A stretch of DNA of 64,000 nt. It comes from Sipunculus nudus (taxonomy: Eukaryota; Annelida; Sipuncula; Golfingiida; Sipunculidae). Positions 1-11,288 of the stretch are shown here, one piece after another. The position numbers were made by a program, and so were the translations under genes. The first letter of the stretch is position 1; the number at the start of each line of letters is the position of its first letter. The notes under the pieces are model-generated. The model was not told the origin of the DNA. It searched no databases and saw only the letters and a program-made list of their open reading frames with translations. Location: contig CM049307.1 in assembly GCA_026874595.1 (NCBI GenBank), positions 96,386,330 through 96,450,329 of the forward strand, given 5' to 3'.

Positions 1-318
1 GTTATGCGAGATTGTGAAGGTGTGAGTTATGCCAAAAGGTTGGGGTTTCCTGATGACTTATAAAAAAAATAAAGGGAATGGTATTTTATGCAACACCGTA
101 CAGTTGATCATGACGGACGTAGAAGGATGTTGATACGACTACATGGAGATCGTATATAAAAGATGTATTATGTCATAACCTGTGATTGAGTATAGGTAAG
201 AAAGTGATATTTGAGTAGTATTATAGGCAGTTATATGTTAGAAAGCGTCCCTTGTTGTGTGACATGGCATAGTCGACGCTGTATAGGTGCGTGAGTGATT
301 CCACATTCGGGCCCAGTA
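1..318. other. Non-coding, nothing recognised
   Basis: AT-rich sequence before the first repeat array. I see no exon, splice signal or named repeat in it. Confidence 0.4.
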
Positions 319-2870
319 CAGTGCTGTTTTATTGTATCTGCTAAAACAGAGTTTTGCGGATACTATGTTTTCTGTCGGCCACCGCCACATAGGTTTCCGG
401 AGAACTCCTCTGTAACCACTGGGCAGAATTTTTTTAAATTCGGGATTATGATTGGGTTACATGTGAACTGCTGCGCCCTCAATTTTGGTTGACCTCTGAC
501 CTTTCCTCCCTGCCCGGTGTCCATTTGTAGGTCTGTTTCCACACATAAACCCACACATTTCGGGAACCATTTGATCGATCAGGCTAAAAATTTTGCACAA
601 ATGTAGCCCTTGGATAGGTATATCACAAAAAAATTCAAAATAGGATTCTTTTGTAAAAAAAATATCACATGGTAGCTTTTCATTTCAGGATTACAGTAGT
701 TTTTAAATGAAGTTATCATCACTCTTCAGTGCAAAGTTATTGCATTTTTCAATGAAGCAAATCTGACCCACTATTCCAGGAAAACCTGTAACCACCCACC
801 AGCCCTGGCAGCCTGTTAGCTAATTAGGGGGTGTGGCAAGTGGGCGTGTCCCTAACCCTCTAATTGCTCGTTGACAATGTTGCATATTAGACTGATATAA
901 GGGGTTTAAATGCTAACTGTTAACTGTTGTGATGTTTTTCCATTCATTTGACTAAATTAACAGTATGGTGTTATTTAATACTAATAAATACATATGCACA
1001 CATATTTAATTTCATTAAATGGTTCACTTTCATGTATGTACTCAAACTGTAACATTTTTAGAAATGCATATATTTTGCCAATAAAGTTTTATTTGAAATA
1101 GTCTCACATTTGTTATTTATGGTAAGTATATATTCAGTTGTAATTAACATTATAATCATGGTATTTTAAATAATTAAAAAATAGAAATTCTTCTTAATAT
1201 AACATTTTTGTTATGCGAATACAATTGCATCAGTATTTTACCCCATTTATATACATATATTTATATTAAAATAAACAATGCTATGAATATGTCATATCTG
1301 TGTACATGTCAATAATATCATCTATAAAGTTTATATTATTTTTACTGACAAACAAAATAAAAAAATTGTTAACTGAATATATTAACTGTTGTCACATGTA
1401 AAAATGCCCTAGTCTTTCAAATAAAGATCATATTGTTGTACCAATGTACTTATTATTATTAATAATTATTTTTTTGTGTGATAATATTGTTTGAAAGGCT
1501 CCAAAACTTGCTTAATAAGGCCTAAAAAGTAATAATTCAAATTGTAAATAATAGTCATTATTGGCATAAGGACCAGCACTTAAAGACATTTATTTAGCGC
1601 TGACATGCGTCATTTTATTGTAAATAATTCAATTGAGAGTTTTTATTGTGTTCCTGTAATATTTATTAAGGGATGGCTCGTAGATATGTCAGATTGAAAT
1701 GGATTAGCACGCGAGGATTCAGGATATCTGGTGGCATGTGATATACCTACCTCGGATAGCTTTATAACATACACTAAAAATGGTGGCACCACCTGCAACC
1801 ATTTTTGCACAGCATCCATCTGTTTGTCTGCCTTGGGATAAAATCACCCATATCTCTGCATTGGTTGGACTTATCCACCTGAAATTTTGCATGTGTATAC
1901 ATCCTGGACAGCTTTTTTGATTTAATGACAGGTGGCACCACCTACTTTCATGTTTACACTGCAGACATCCAAGCTTATATCTCGGAAACCATTTGACAGA
2001 TTGGGCCAAAATTTTGCATGTGTATAGATCTCACATAGCTCTTTATCATACGCAGTGGCGCCACCAGCAAGCATTTTCGCACAGTGTCTGTCTGTTTGTC
2101 TGCTGTGGGATAAAATCACTCATATCTCGGCGGTGTGTTGACTTATCTGCCTAAAATTTTGCAGGTTTATACATCTTGGATAGCTTACTTTATTTTGAGA
2201 TAGGTGGCCGAACCTACATTCACATTTACGCTGCAGACATCCATGCTCATATATCTCGGGACCCGTTGACAGATTGGGCCAAAATTTTACATGTGTATAG
2301 ATCTCACATATAGCTCTTTATCATAGGCAAAACTGGAGGCTCCATCTGCAACCATTTTTACACCTCAAGTTATGCAGGTTTATACATCTTGGATAGCTTT
2401 CTGGATTTTGTGGCAGATGGCGCCACCTACATTTATGTTTACACTGCAGACATTCAGGCTTATATCTCAGGACTGGTTTGACATATCCCCCTGAAATTTT
2501 GCATGTGTATAGATCTCACATAGCCCTTAATCATACACAACATTGGTGGCGCCACCTGCCACCATTTTTGACAGCGTCCTTCTGTTTGTCTGCTGTCAGA
2601 TAAAATCACTCATATACAAGTAGTGGTTTAACTTATCTGCCTAAAATTTTGCATATGTAAACAACTTGGACAGCTTTCTGGATTTTGTGGTAGATTGCGC
2701 AACCTTTATACACATTTCGGCTGTAGACATCCATGCTAATATGCAACACACCTCACTCTTTTTCCCCTCAATCCATGCCTCACTTCACCCGTCCCACTCT
2801 GATTTCTGCGGATACACGTATTTGCTTGTATATTTCCGATATTCTAGTTCAACAAAGCTGAAATTCAGCT
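319..2870 (+). repeat. Palindromic-core (GGTGGCGCCACC) repeat array, copy 1
   Basis: The array starts with a hairpin end (ATTGTATCTGC at 331 and GCGGATAC at 356-363). A 'cagaactcctctgtaaccactgg'-like leader follows, then tandem units each centred on GGTGGCGCCACC or a one- or two-base variant. Centres lie near 1782, 1931, 2055, 2203, 2333, 2415, 2546 and 2692, so spacings alternate between about 148 and about 128 bp apart from one deleted unit. It ends near 2870 after 'ctgcggatacacgtatttgcttg'-like sequence. The same layout recurs at 13879-15010 and, inverted, at 62345-63810. A separate TIR element interrupts it at 615-1749. There is no coding capacity; the short ORFs here are repeat readings. 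Confidence 0.8.
615..1749. mobile_element. Non-autonomous TIR element nested in the repeat array
   Basis: Perfect 13-bp terminal inverted repeats are present: TAGGTATATCACA at 615-627 and TGTGATATACCTA at 1737-1749. The uninterrupted copy at 14147 reads straight through from 'cccttggatag' to 'ctttataac'. Here those halves are separated by 1.1 kb, with CCTTGGA (608-614) echoed as CCTCGGA (1750-1756), a 7-bp target duplication with one mismatch. The interior is AT-rich and has no ORF of note, so it is a MITE-like deletion derivative. The superfamily is uncertain: a 7-8 bp duplication would suit hAT, but the TIR does not start with the usual hAT bases. Confidence 0.7.
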
Positions 2871-3404
2871 GAAACTTGCAGAGGACCTGTTAGCTTGACT
2901 CCTTGATCTTCAGACAAATCAGGGCAGAAAAAACGTCAATATTTCCTATGTTCAACACATTATTATTAAAAATTGATTGATATTTTAGTATATATCCCTT
3001 ATTATTATACAAATGATTGTCACATTTGCATATATACAGAAAATTATAGCGTAATACCTATATATAAAATGTCAAATATAGGTTTACAAAAAAAACGCTA
3101 AATTACACAATTACCAAGAATTTGGCTTTCATGAACATTTTGCTTTAATTTGGCTTTCTCAGTCAAAATGGGTGTCACATAAATTGTTGATTCCTTACAA
3201 AGGCCAATACATATTTTTTCCAGAGAAATTCCCATATTTCATTTTGCTCAAACCTAGAGTTTATTATATTAGATGAGGAGGGGAAGCCCTCACCTTACGA
3301 TAAATCCAGCTGTTCAAATACAAAATAGTTCCCCATTTACCCGTTAGATGGCGCTTCACTCAGAGCTATAAATGAACAAAAAAAGTAAAATATGGCCTTC
3401 ACTG
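2871..3404. other. Non-coding, nothing recognised
   Basis: AT-rich spacer between the repeat array and a SINE remnant. No exon or regulatory signal stands out. Confidence 0.4.
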
Positions 3405-3500
3405 GTATCTCGTCTTCACGGCTCAGCTGGTAGCGTGTAGGGCTCCTGGTCTTGAGACTGTAGGTTTCAATTCCCAAATCAGGCAACTTCTGATATCCAC
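3405..3500 (+). repeat. Degenerate tRNA-derived SINE head
   Basis: 'GGCTCAGCTGGTAGCGTG' near 3420 resembles a tRNA A box. 'GGTTTCAATTCCC' near 3462 resembles a decayed B box, at tRNA-like spacing. The flanks do not fold as a full tRNA cloverleaf, so this is a tRNA-derived SINE relic and not a tRNA gene. Confidence 0.5.
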
Positions 3501-3669
3501 GGATAGTTCATGTTAGAATAGATGAAATGAGTTATGGGACATTAGCAGGGAAACATATGAGGTAAAATGCGGAAATGAAAAGAGGCTTATTTATTTTCAT
3601 GTTCGAGAACGAAGACCAAATTCTTAACATGCTCCCACAGCATAACTATGGTTGGCATAGTGCATGCCT

Positions 3670-3677
3670 TATATAAA
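3670..3677 (+). promoter_or_regulatory. Candidate TATA box of the deoxyribonucleotidase gene
   Basis: TATATAAA lies 64 bp before the proposed start codon at 3741. That would place a transcription start near 3700 and leave a short 5' UTR. It supports the inferred first exon but is weak evidence on its own in AT-rich DNA. Confidence 0.35.
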
Positions 3678-3740
3678 GTGGTTAATTACCTGTGTGTGAC
3701 AGCTCTGTTGTTGATATAATCCATTTATTAAAAGTCCAGT

Positions 3741-6700
3741 ATGTGGAGCAATATGGCTGAGACTGGTAAGATTAGAGATTAAGACTAAGAGCTTAGCATA
3801 GTGAAGCTAAACTTAATCTCCGATTTAATTGGAATATATGCTGGTATGTATTGCTTGACCATGATTGGCATGGTTATCAGGTGCGACAGAACAGCACAGT
3901 GAAAGATAGCATGATTTGATCAAATTCATTATTATATGCCCTGACATATAGTGAGTTCGATATCCATACAGTGAGCGTGCCTGCAATAAAAAGGTGGTTT
4001 TGCATTAGTGCGTAGTCTGTACGCATAGTCTGTATCTGCAAAGTTTGTTTTCCCACAAGTACATATATGCATACTACGTACTCCATGTTGATATATTTAT
4101 TATACATTGTTATATATTAGCAACAAAAGTTGGTTTGAATCAATTAAAATGAAAAAAAAATTCTAAAAGGACCATAATTAGTAATATTTTATACATTAGT
4201 AGTGATTACATGGTACATATTTTTATGCTTCAAAAATTCATGTTGGATGTGATAAAGAAAGGACAACAAAATTCAGCTAAATGCCAATATGTTTGGTTTA
4301 TGAAAGACTGTTGATAGATATGCCATTTATACCAGTTTGAAATACAACACAGCCTGAATGGGAAATCTCTATGCTAAACTTGAAACTTACAAGGTAATTG
4401 GAATGTGCAACTATAGTTCCCGGCATTGTGTGCATACCAATTGTGCATTTTGACTACCAGTCCTTCTACCATATTACTTTGAACTTTTAAAACATGTTTT
4501 CCCACAGTTAAAAGGCTGATCTAATAAATAATAATCCTTGCATGACTCAGTATATAGAGCAAAATCATGTGTGTTCTCACCACTGTGTGATTTGTGAGGC
4601 AAAATATTTTACTCTTCTTAGAAGCTGCTGACAACAAACACTGTCACTGACAGATTGTTGTTGTGAATGCTCAGCCCAGGGATACCACAGTTAGATGGAA
4701 AAAGCATAAAAACATTAGAAGTAAAACAGTTTATCTGCAAACAGTGAAACAGTTTGTCTTTTTGGAGAAAACCACAAATATCTCAGAAGAAATATCATGT
4801 AAAGGCCTGAAATTTTGTATTTCCTTCCATCTTTGGTAGTTTACCCATACACAAGATAGATGACACCACCTATAATCATTTATTGATAAAATATATTCAT
4901 AAATTTACTCTAGAATGTTTTTGTGTATCAGCCTGAAATGCCACATGTCCATACATTTAGGATAGCATTATCTCTTATGTAATGTAAGTAGTGCAAAATA
5001 CAACCATTTTTGCATACTGTCCATCTAAATATCTAGATATTTAATGAAAATCACACATAACTCAGGAGTGGTTTGATGTATCAGCATGAAATTCTGCATG
5101 TCCAAAGATCTTTGATAACTTCATATTGGTGGTGCGACCTACAATGATTTAATTAATTGTTCCTCTGTGTGTCTTTGGATAATTTTGCTTCTCTGATGCC
5201 ACTAATTTGGAGGGCTGTCAGAGCAGCAGGAAACATTCCATGCCTCACTTTATCCATGCCCCTCTGATTTGGCAGATGCACATTGTAGCTACTCCACTTT
5301 CCATATTTTAATTTTTAATATATTATTATTTTAATGTATAGCACCTCAGAGCAGTTCTTTTGATTGTGTGCTATATAAATGTCATTATGAGCACTTATGA
5401 GCATCCAAACTTCCTTGCTAGGGAAGCTTGCTTTTATGGGAACAATTTTAGAATGCCAGACTCATGTGCATGCCATGCAGGTATGATTTAAGTTCTGCCC
5501 ATCAGTCATTCTCACCATGTGACATGAATAACCTGTAATAATAATAATAATAATCTTTGTCTAGTCTTTAAACACTGTAAATTTACGTTGTAGATTCCAT
5601 TATTCAAAGCAACATCAGACCATTTCATCAGGAGGAGAGTGGTGCTACAAGGTTGGGTGAAGACATGGCATATAATGGACCAAAGTCACGGCGTCCAATG
5701 TGTGTACTTGTAGACATGGACTGTGTGATGTGTGACTTTGAAGGTTACGCTCTTCAGAAATTTAGGGAGAGATATCCAGATGAGCCGTATGTGGCTCTGG
5801 AAGACCGCAGAACGTTCTACCTTGGAGATCAATACATAGAACTCGGTGAACATCTACCAGTAAGAATTACTTAGTGCAGCATAAATGGCTGTTCTTTAAA
5901 GTTGTATGATAATTTCAATACATATATAAATAAAAAAAACTTTCTTATGATTGTTGTAGATGTATATATGACAGGTTAACAGTTTGTAAGACAAAAAATA
6001 CCAACTAAAACAACAGACTTTGATAGGTATCCACCACTGTTATGGGACAAATGAATACTGTGTTTGTCTTCTGATTTGCAGTGGCTTCAAATTTGTGGTA
6101 TGAGTGGTCACTGAAAGAATGCGGAATTGAAACCAGGCAGTTATTAATGCTTACCAGCTCAGTATGAGTGATAATTTCAGAAGCAACTGATAGGCAGAGA
6201 TGTTTGTGATAAATTTATTCAAAAATAACAATCATACTGACTACAAATTGGAACATTGACCACAAATTGGAACATTGACATTGACTGGACTTAAATATAC
6301 ATTTTATTCATGAAATTTGCTTTCAAAAGTGAAATACTTTCATTTTTTTTTATTTTATATGAACAGATCCAAATGCAGAACCATAACAGTGAATAAAACA
6401 AGTTAACTGGAGATATTAAGTGTGCAATAATAGATTTGAAGGAAATCTTTTGTATTCAGTCAGAATGAACTAATAGCATGAGATAATACACATCTGCACT
6501 GTTCATGTGCCTTTAACATAAGAAATATGAAAAACTTAGGCAAAAAAAAATAAAAGGGTTTCATAGGCACTTTTTTTTAAAAATCACTGCAGGTGGCCGG
6601 TATTTTATTTTTTTACCTTTTGTATGTTTTGATAAAAATGTTATTTCATCAGGGAAAGGCATGAAAATGATAGGTTTCTTTTTGCTAAACAGGTAAACAC

Positions 6701-9700
6701 ACTACATAACAAAGGAAATTGTATCGAAATTGTATTATTTTATCTTCTTGAAAGATGAAAATCAAAATAAAAATGTTTGATGCAGGGGGTTAAAATTGAT
6801 GCTGGTGGTGCCTGAGAACCATACCTTTTATTTTTTCAGCCTTACAGGTGAAGTAAAGGTGTCAGAATACTAGTCCATCCAGGACTGTCATTTTAATACT
6901 TGGTGTTTTAAATAACTGAATTTACTGAAAACAAAAACCTGATACATATTTTTCATATCTTTTACAGAAAAAAATGAATTCCATTTTACATGCTGAGGGT
7001 TTTTTTCGGGACATACCACCTATTGAAGGTGCTATAGATGCTGTCAAGGAACTATCAGGAATGGACAAGTATGTCACAATGTTTTTTTGTCAAATATATC
7101 TGAAAGTCTGAAAGTTTAACACCAGGTATATATGCCTGTAAGGGGGCTAAAACAAACCAACCACAAAGCGGCACAAATTGTATCCATTTGGCCTAGAATC
7201 TTCTTAAGTGAACTTGAGGGAGTTCCATGGTATAGGTCCTTGGAAACATGAAAAAAGGCCACCATGACCAATATTCTGCAAGCTATAGGAAAACAAAATT
7301 TAGCACCTTGATAGTCAGATAGGCTCAAATTGTACCTGTAGGGTTAGAATTTTCTAACACTACATCCAAAGAGGTTCTGGACAAATTTTCTTGGAAACCT
7401 GAAACAAGGTCAAGGTGACTCCTCAGGAGTTTGAAAACTGATGACCTTGATCTTATTCTTCTCCTGTGTCACCTGAGTCATGACTGGAGTCAGTCTGTAC
7501 ATATGTCAACCATCACTTATTGAAGAACCCTGTGGAATGTGGTGTCAGAAGGTCAAGATCACATCTGAAGTTAATCTCAACGTGGCTTTCAGATGATGAA
7601 ATTCCGGTTGTGAATGTTAGGCTCAAATGGCATGCTGATCACATCTGAAGTTAATCTCAATGTGGCTTTCAGATGATGAAATTCCGGTTGTGAATGTTAG
7701 GCTCAAATGGCATGCTGGTCAGCTGAGCGTCATGACCCAAGGGTCACTTGTTTCTGTTTGTCAACATTGGCACATGTACCATGTTAACTGACAACTTGTA
7801 AAATTCATACATCCATCACAGATGCATTATACAAATTTTTCTTAACAGGAATTACCTACAGTTCAATAATATGTATGCAGATTAAGCTAGAAATCACATA
7901 AATCCTACTGAAAAGGAAAGTGAATAGCTGGCTTCAATGAAGTTTACTCTTTTTTCAGTATTGAGGTTTTCTTCTGCACCACAGCACCAGCGTTTTACAA
8001 ATATGCTGCAACAGAAAAGGTAGGAACACTTCAAAAGCTCATTGTATCCAAGAATCATAGTACACAATGATATGACACAATGTAATGTTGTTTTCAGCTC
8101 AGCTGACTGAATAATTTTTGCAGTGTATGCTTTTGATTATTTCTCAGGAGTGATTTGACATATCAGCCTGAAATTATACATGTCAATATATCTTGGATAG
8201 TTTTGTTATATACAAGACTTGTGGCACCACCTACCTGCATCTGAGCACATAGCACAGTGGTTTGAAGTATCTGCCTGAAATTTTTCATGTTCATACATCT
8301 TTGACCGCTTTCTTACACACAAGACTGGTGGTGCCACCTAAAATCATTTTTATATTGTGTGCACCCATGCCTGTATTTCAGCAGTGACGTTTGTGTAATT
8401 GGTGCTTGTACTTGGGTTCAAAATGTTTAGTACTTGCATTGAACATATACATGTCACACATATACTTGTAAAGTAACAGTCCAGCATGGAAGCATTATAC
8501 CTTGTGTATATCCTATTGTACAAGTTTGTAAAAGGCCTGTAGGCCTTGTTATGTTATGAAATGATAATTATATGCAATTGTAGAATAATTAATACACTGA
8601 GAAGAAGAAAACACTATTTTGTAATTGTAAAATTCCTTTCCTGTTTAATAGTCAGGCCACTAGTTAACTTTAGTTGTAACTGAAATTATGAAATGAATAT
8701 ATTGATATGTATATACATATTCCTTCTTCATCCCTTCAGTGCAAAAGCATACAATACCTCATCCATCACATGCCTAAGTTATGTGCAGACTCCTTCATGG
8801 GACTGTAAAGCTGTGGGTACATGAATATACATTGTCTATGTATGTACTGGCAGATGTTTATAGCAGTACAGTGGATCTAGCTGGTCTTACCCCCCAAAAA
8901 ATTATACCCAGAACCCCTGATGTGAAAATCACTCCTGTACGTACACTTATACACTAACAGACACATCAAAACACCTCAATTACAAAATCTTATGAGTGAT
9001 TTTTTACATATATACACACATGTACATGGACATGGTAATTAGATCATGTGCATCAACCAACTGGTCGTCAATTATAATCAATCATCACTGACTTTGAGCA
9101 TGTTTATCAATGCTGCAAGAGCAGAATGGGACCATGCTTAAGAGCTGTGGGCACAAAATAGGATGAGAAGTATTATAGATGTGTTTTTTCCACTAAAGAA
9201 GGCTTGGATAAAATTAATACAATTTCTTTGTTATTTTGCATTTACAGCACCAGTGGGTAGAAAATCATATGGGTAATGACTGGGTGAGAAGAGTCATACT
9301 GACCAAGGACAAGACCATGATTAATGGAGACATTCTGATTGACGATAAACCTAAAATAACAGGTAAGGATCATCCAGGGCACACAGTCTAAACACAACAA
9401 CATTAATAAGGTGTCCCTATCTTAAAGGGGCCCATTCTGAAATTGTACATGTATTAAATAATCTCTTGAACCTATTATAAAAATAAGCCAGAAGTGCTGA
9501 TCCCATGGTGCACAGACTGTTTTATGTATATCCATGAGTTTAAAACGTGTTTGAGGCTTTCCAAATAGCCGTCAGTCTGAAAACATGCATATAACACAGA
9601 CATCTATCAGAAAAAATCAGATGAACCTGAGGTTTGTCAAGAACAAAAGATGGGGTTGTTTCAATTGCTCTCACCAACAACCACCTGTGGTCACATGGGC

Positions 9701-10309
9701 ACATATACCATGTATATGAACAGCTTACAGATAAACAATTGCAGATTAACATTGCATCTCAGTAAAGTGAGAGGAAAATGTATTGCCCACTAGGCCTCAG
9801 ACCAGCAGTCAATGTCAGAACATAAATGTCAGCAGTCTTCTCTGAACTGCCCTATTTTGTTCTGGACATCATTTTGAAATATATGTAACTGTGCTCCAAA
9901 GAGCTTTACCGGTATTACCTAGTTTATTTTCTAATGGTAGAATATCTGACGTCTTGATCATATGCTTGGCCCGTTTGTTTTTCGAATATATTATTTTACA
10001 TTCCCTCATATATAAGTGATATAATAAAGACTTTCAATGTAAAATTCAAGTTCAATATTTATTTGATTAAATATATAATCAATTTTATTTCTTAAGCATC
10101 AACACAAACATCTTATTCATGACACAAACCATTTTATTTTTGCAGGTATGTTCAGGTCCCCATCATGGAAGCAGGTTTTGTTCACAGCCTGTCACAACAA
10201 ACATTTAGACCACAAAAAGCTGGGCTGCATAGCTAGGCTTGAAGGCTGGACTGATCACAGTATTTGGAAAAAGCTTATAGAGGACAGGAGGAAAGAATTA
10301 TTGCTATAA
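3741..10309 (+). CDS. 5'(3')-deoxyribonucleotidase (NT5C/NT5M family), six exons
   Basis: This HAD-superfamily phosphatase removes phosphate from deoxyribonucleoside monophosphates and helps control the dNTP pool. Exons: 3741-3765 (inferred), 5594-5859, 6968-7068, 7959-8019, 9248-9362, 10146-10309. All introns are GT-AG and all phases agree, giving 243 residues. Starting at the ATG at 5665 instead gives 211, close to the cytosolic enzyme. Motif I is DMDCVMCDFEG in exon 2, with the nucleophile and acid-base aspartates. Motif II is the CTTAP threonine in exon 4. Motif III is LTKDK...LIDDKP in exon 5, and FTACHN follows in exon 6. The glycine usual after the second motif I aspartate is cysteine here. 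The N-terminal extension could be a leader but is not clearly a mitochondrial presequence. The family call is firm; exon 1 is inferred. Confidence 0.85.
4740..5300 (+). repeat. Decayed palindromic-core repeat inside intron 1
   Basis: Units of the form 'cctgaaattttg...gatgacaccacctataatcattt' recur three times. They match the GGTGGCGCCACC array in order and spacing but are much more diverged. The end ('ccatgcctcactttatccatgcccctctgattt') matches the array's right end. This looks like an old copy within the first intron of the deoxyribonucleotidase gene. Confidence 0.6.
7090..7765 (+). repeat. Dispersed repeat with an 80-bp tandem duplication, intron 3
   Basis: Two copies of an 80-bp unit run 7561-7640 and 7641-7720 with a single visible difference. 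The element ends 'cagctgagcgtcatgacccaagggtcacttg'. The reverse complement of that tail is seen at 39924 and 48517 ('agggacccatgggtcacggc'), so this is a dispersed family. It lies in the third intron of the six-exon model and has no coding capacity. Confidence 0.55.
8090..8550 (+). repeat. Second decayed palindromic-core repeat, intron 4
   Basis: It contains 'ggcaccacctacct' and 'ggtggtgccaccta' cores. A distinct 3' part follows ('gtgcacccatgcctg', then 'aaaggcctgtaggccttgtt'). The same 3' part appears inverted at 55320-55400 and 62140-62340, which defines a longer composite repeat. It lies between the exons ending at 8019 and starting at 9248. Confidence 0.55.
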
Positions 10310-10369
10310 TGAAAACCAAACCTGGATATAGATCTTACTTACATAACATGTATGCATCCGTATCATTTG

Positions 10370-11288
10370 TTATTAATATTAAATCTGAAGTATTATATTT
10401 TTAGAGAGGAAGTGTGATGTAAGTATTTAATAATATATAGAATTATTTATTTAATAATATATGGAATATTTCCTCCTGGACAATCAAGAGTTGTGTGTAT
10501 GTCATTAAAAATATATGGTCCAAGTTATTTATAGAATTAGGACTAAGTATATTATTTTTAAGTTATATTAGGCCACAGTTATACAAGGAATTAGGACAAG
10601 TCATTTGTATATTTGGACACAATGATCATCATATTTGTTTTTTTTTTTATAATAATAAAAACTTGAAGATGATCTATAAAATATACAATCATGTAGGACT
10701 ATCATCAGTGCAAAGTCTATCACATAGATATATAATTTCAGTATCAGTGCGTGGTCACCGCTTTATGTTTGTACCATAATTGTAACACTTACCATGCCTT
10801 ATAACCAGGGTAATGAGAAAGTAGATTGCACCTAATTGTAAACTGACTATAAGGTGATAAGTTGTCTGAATTGATCTTGTAATGTGTAAAAAGATAATTA
10901 AATTATCACTTAAATGAAGTATGTAGGGATTAGGAAAAAAGAAGGTTGGTTTCTTAAACACTGCACATGTCAGTTTTGCCCCCCCCCCCCCCCTCCTGGA
11001 AATATTTTTTTGATTTTCAGTAGAAATTTACCATTTTTGATCTCCAGTGGCTCAGACGTTTCTTTCATGCAAACAAAATTATATAATTTCAGTGAAATTT
11101 CTTTTTGTAATGATGTGCTTTAACCTGTTCTCTTGTTATCATGTTGTCCCTCAATCATATGAAATTCCCTCCTGCACTGAATTCTGTCAAAATAAATGCC
11201 TGAGAACCCAACATATTTTTAGCTTTAGTTCTTGGGACTTGGCTCATGTGTGCTCATTTTGTTAAACACAACCCTGCATTTATCTCAT
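10370..11288. other. 3' flank of the deoxyribonucleotidase gene
   Basis: ATTAAA near 10377 and AATAAA near 10652 are candidate poly(A) signals after the stop at 10309. A 15-base C run lies at 10979-10993. I see no exon before 11289. Confidence 0.4.

Noticed and set aside
10020-10030. AATAAA as poly(A) signal for the deoxyribonucleotidase
   Set aside because: It lies in the last intron, upstream of the conserved final exon (10146-10309).
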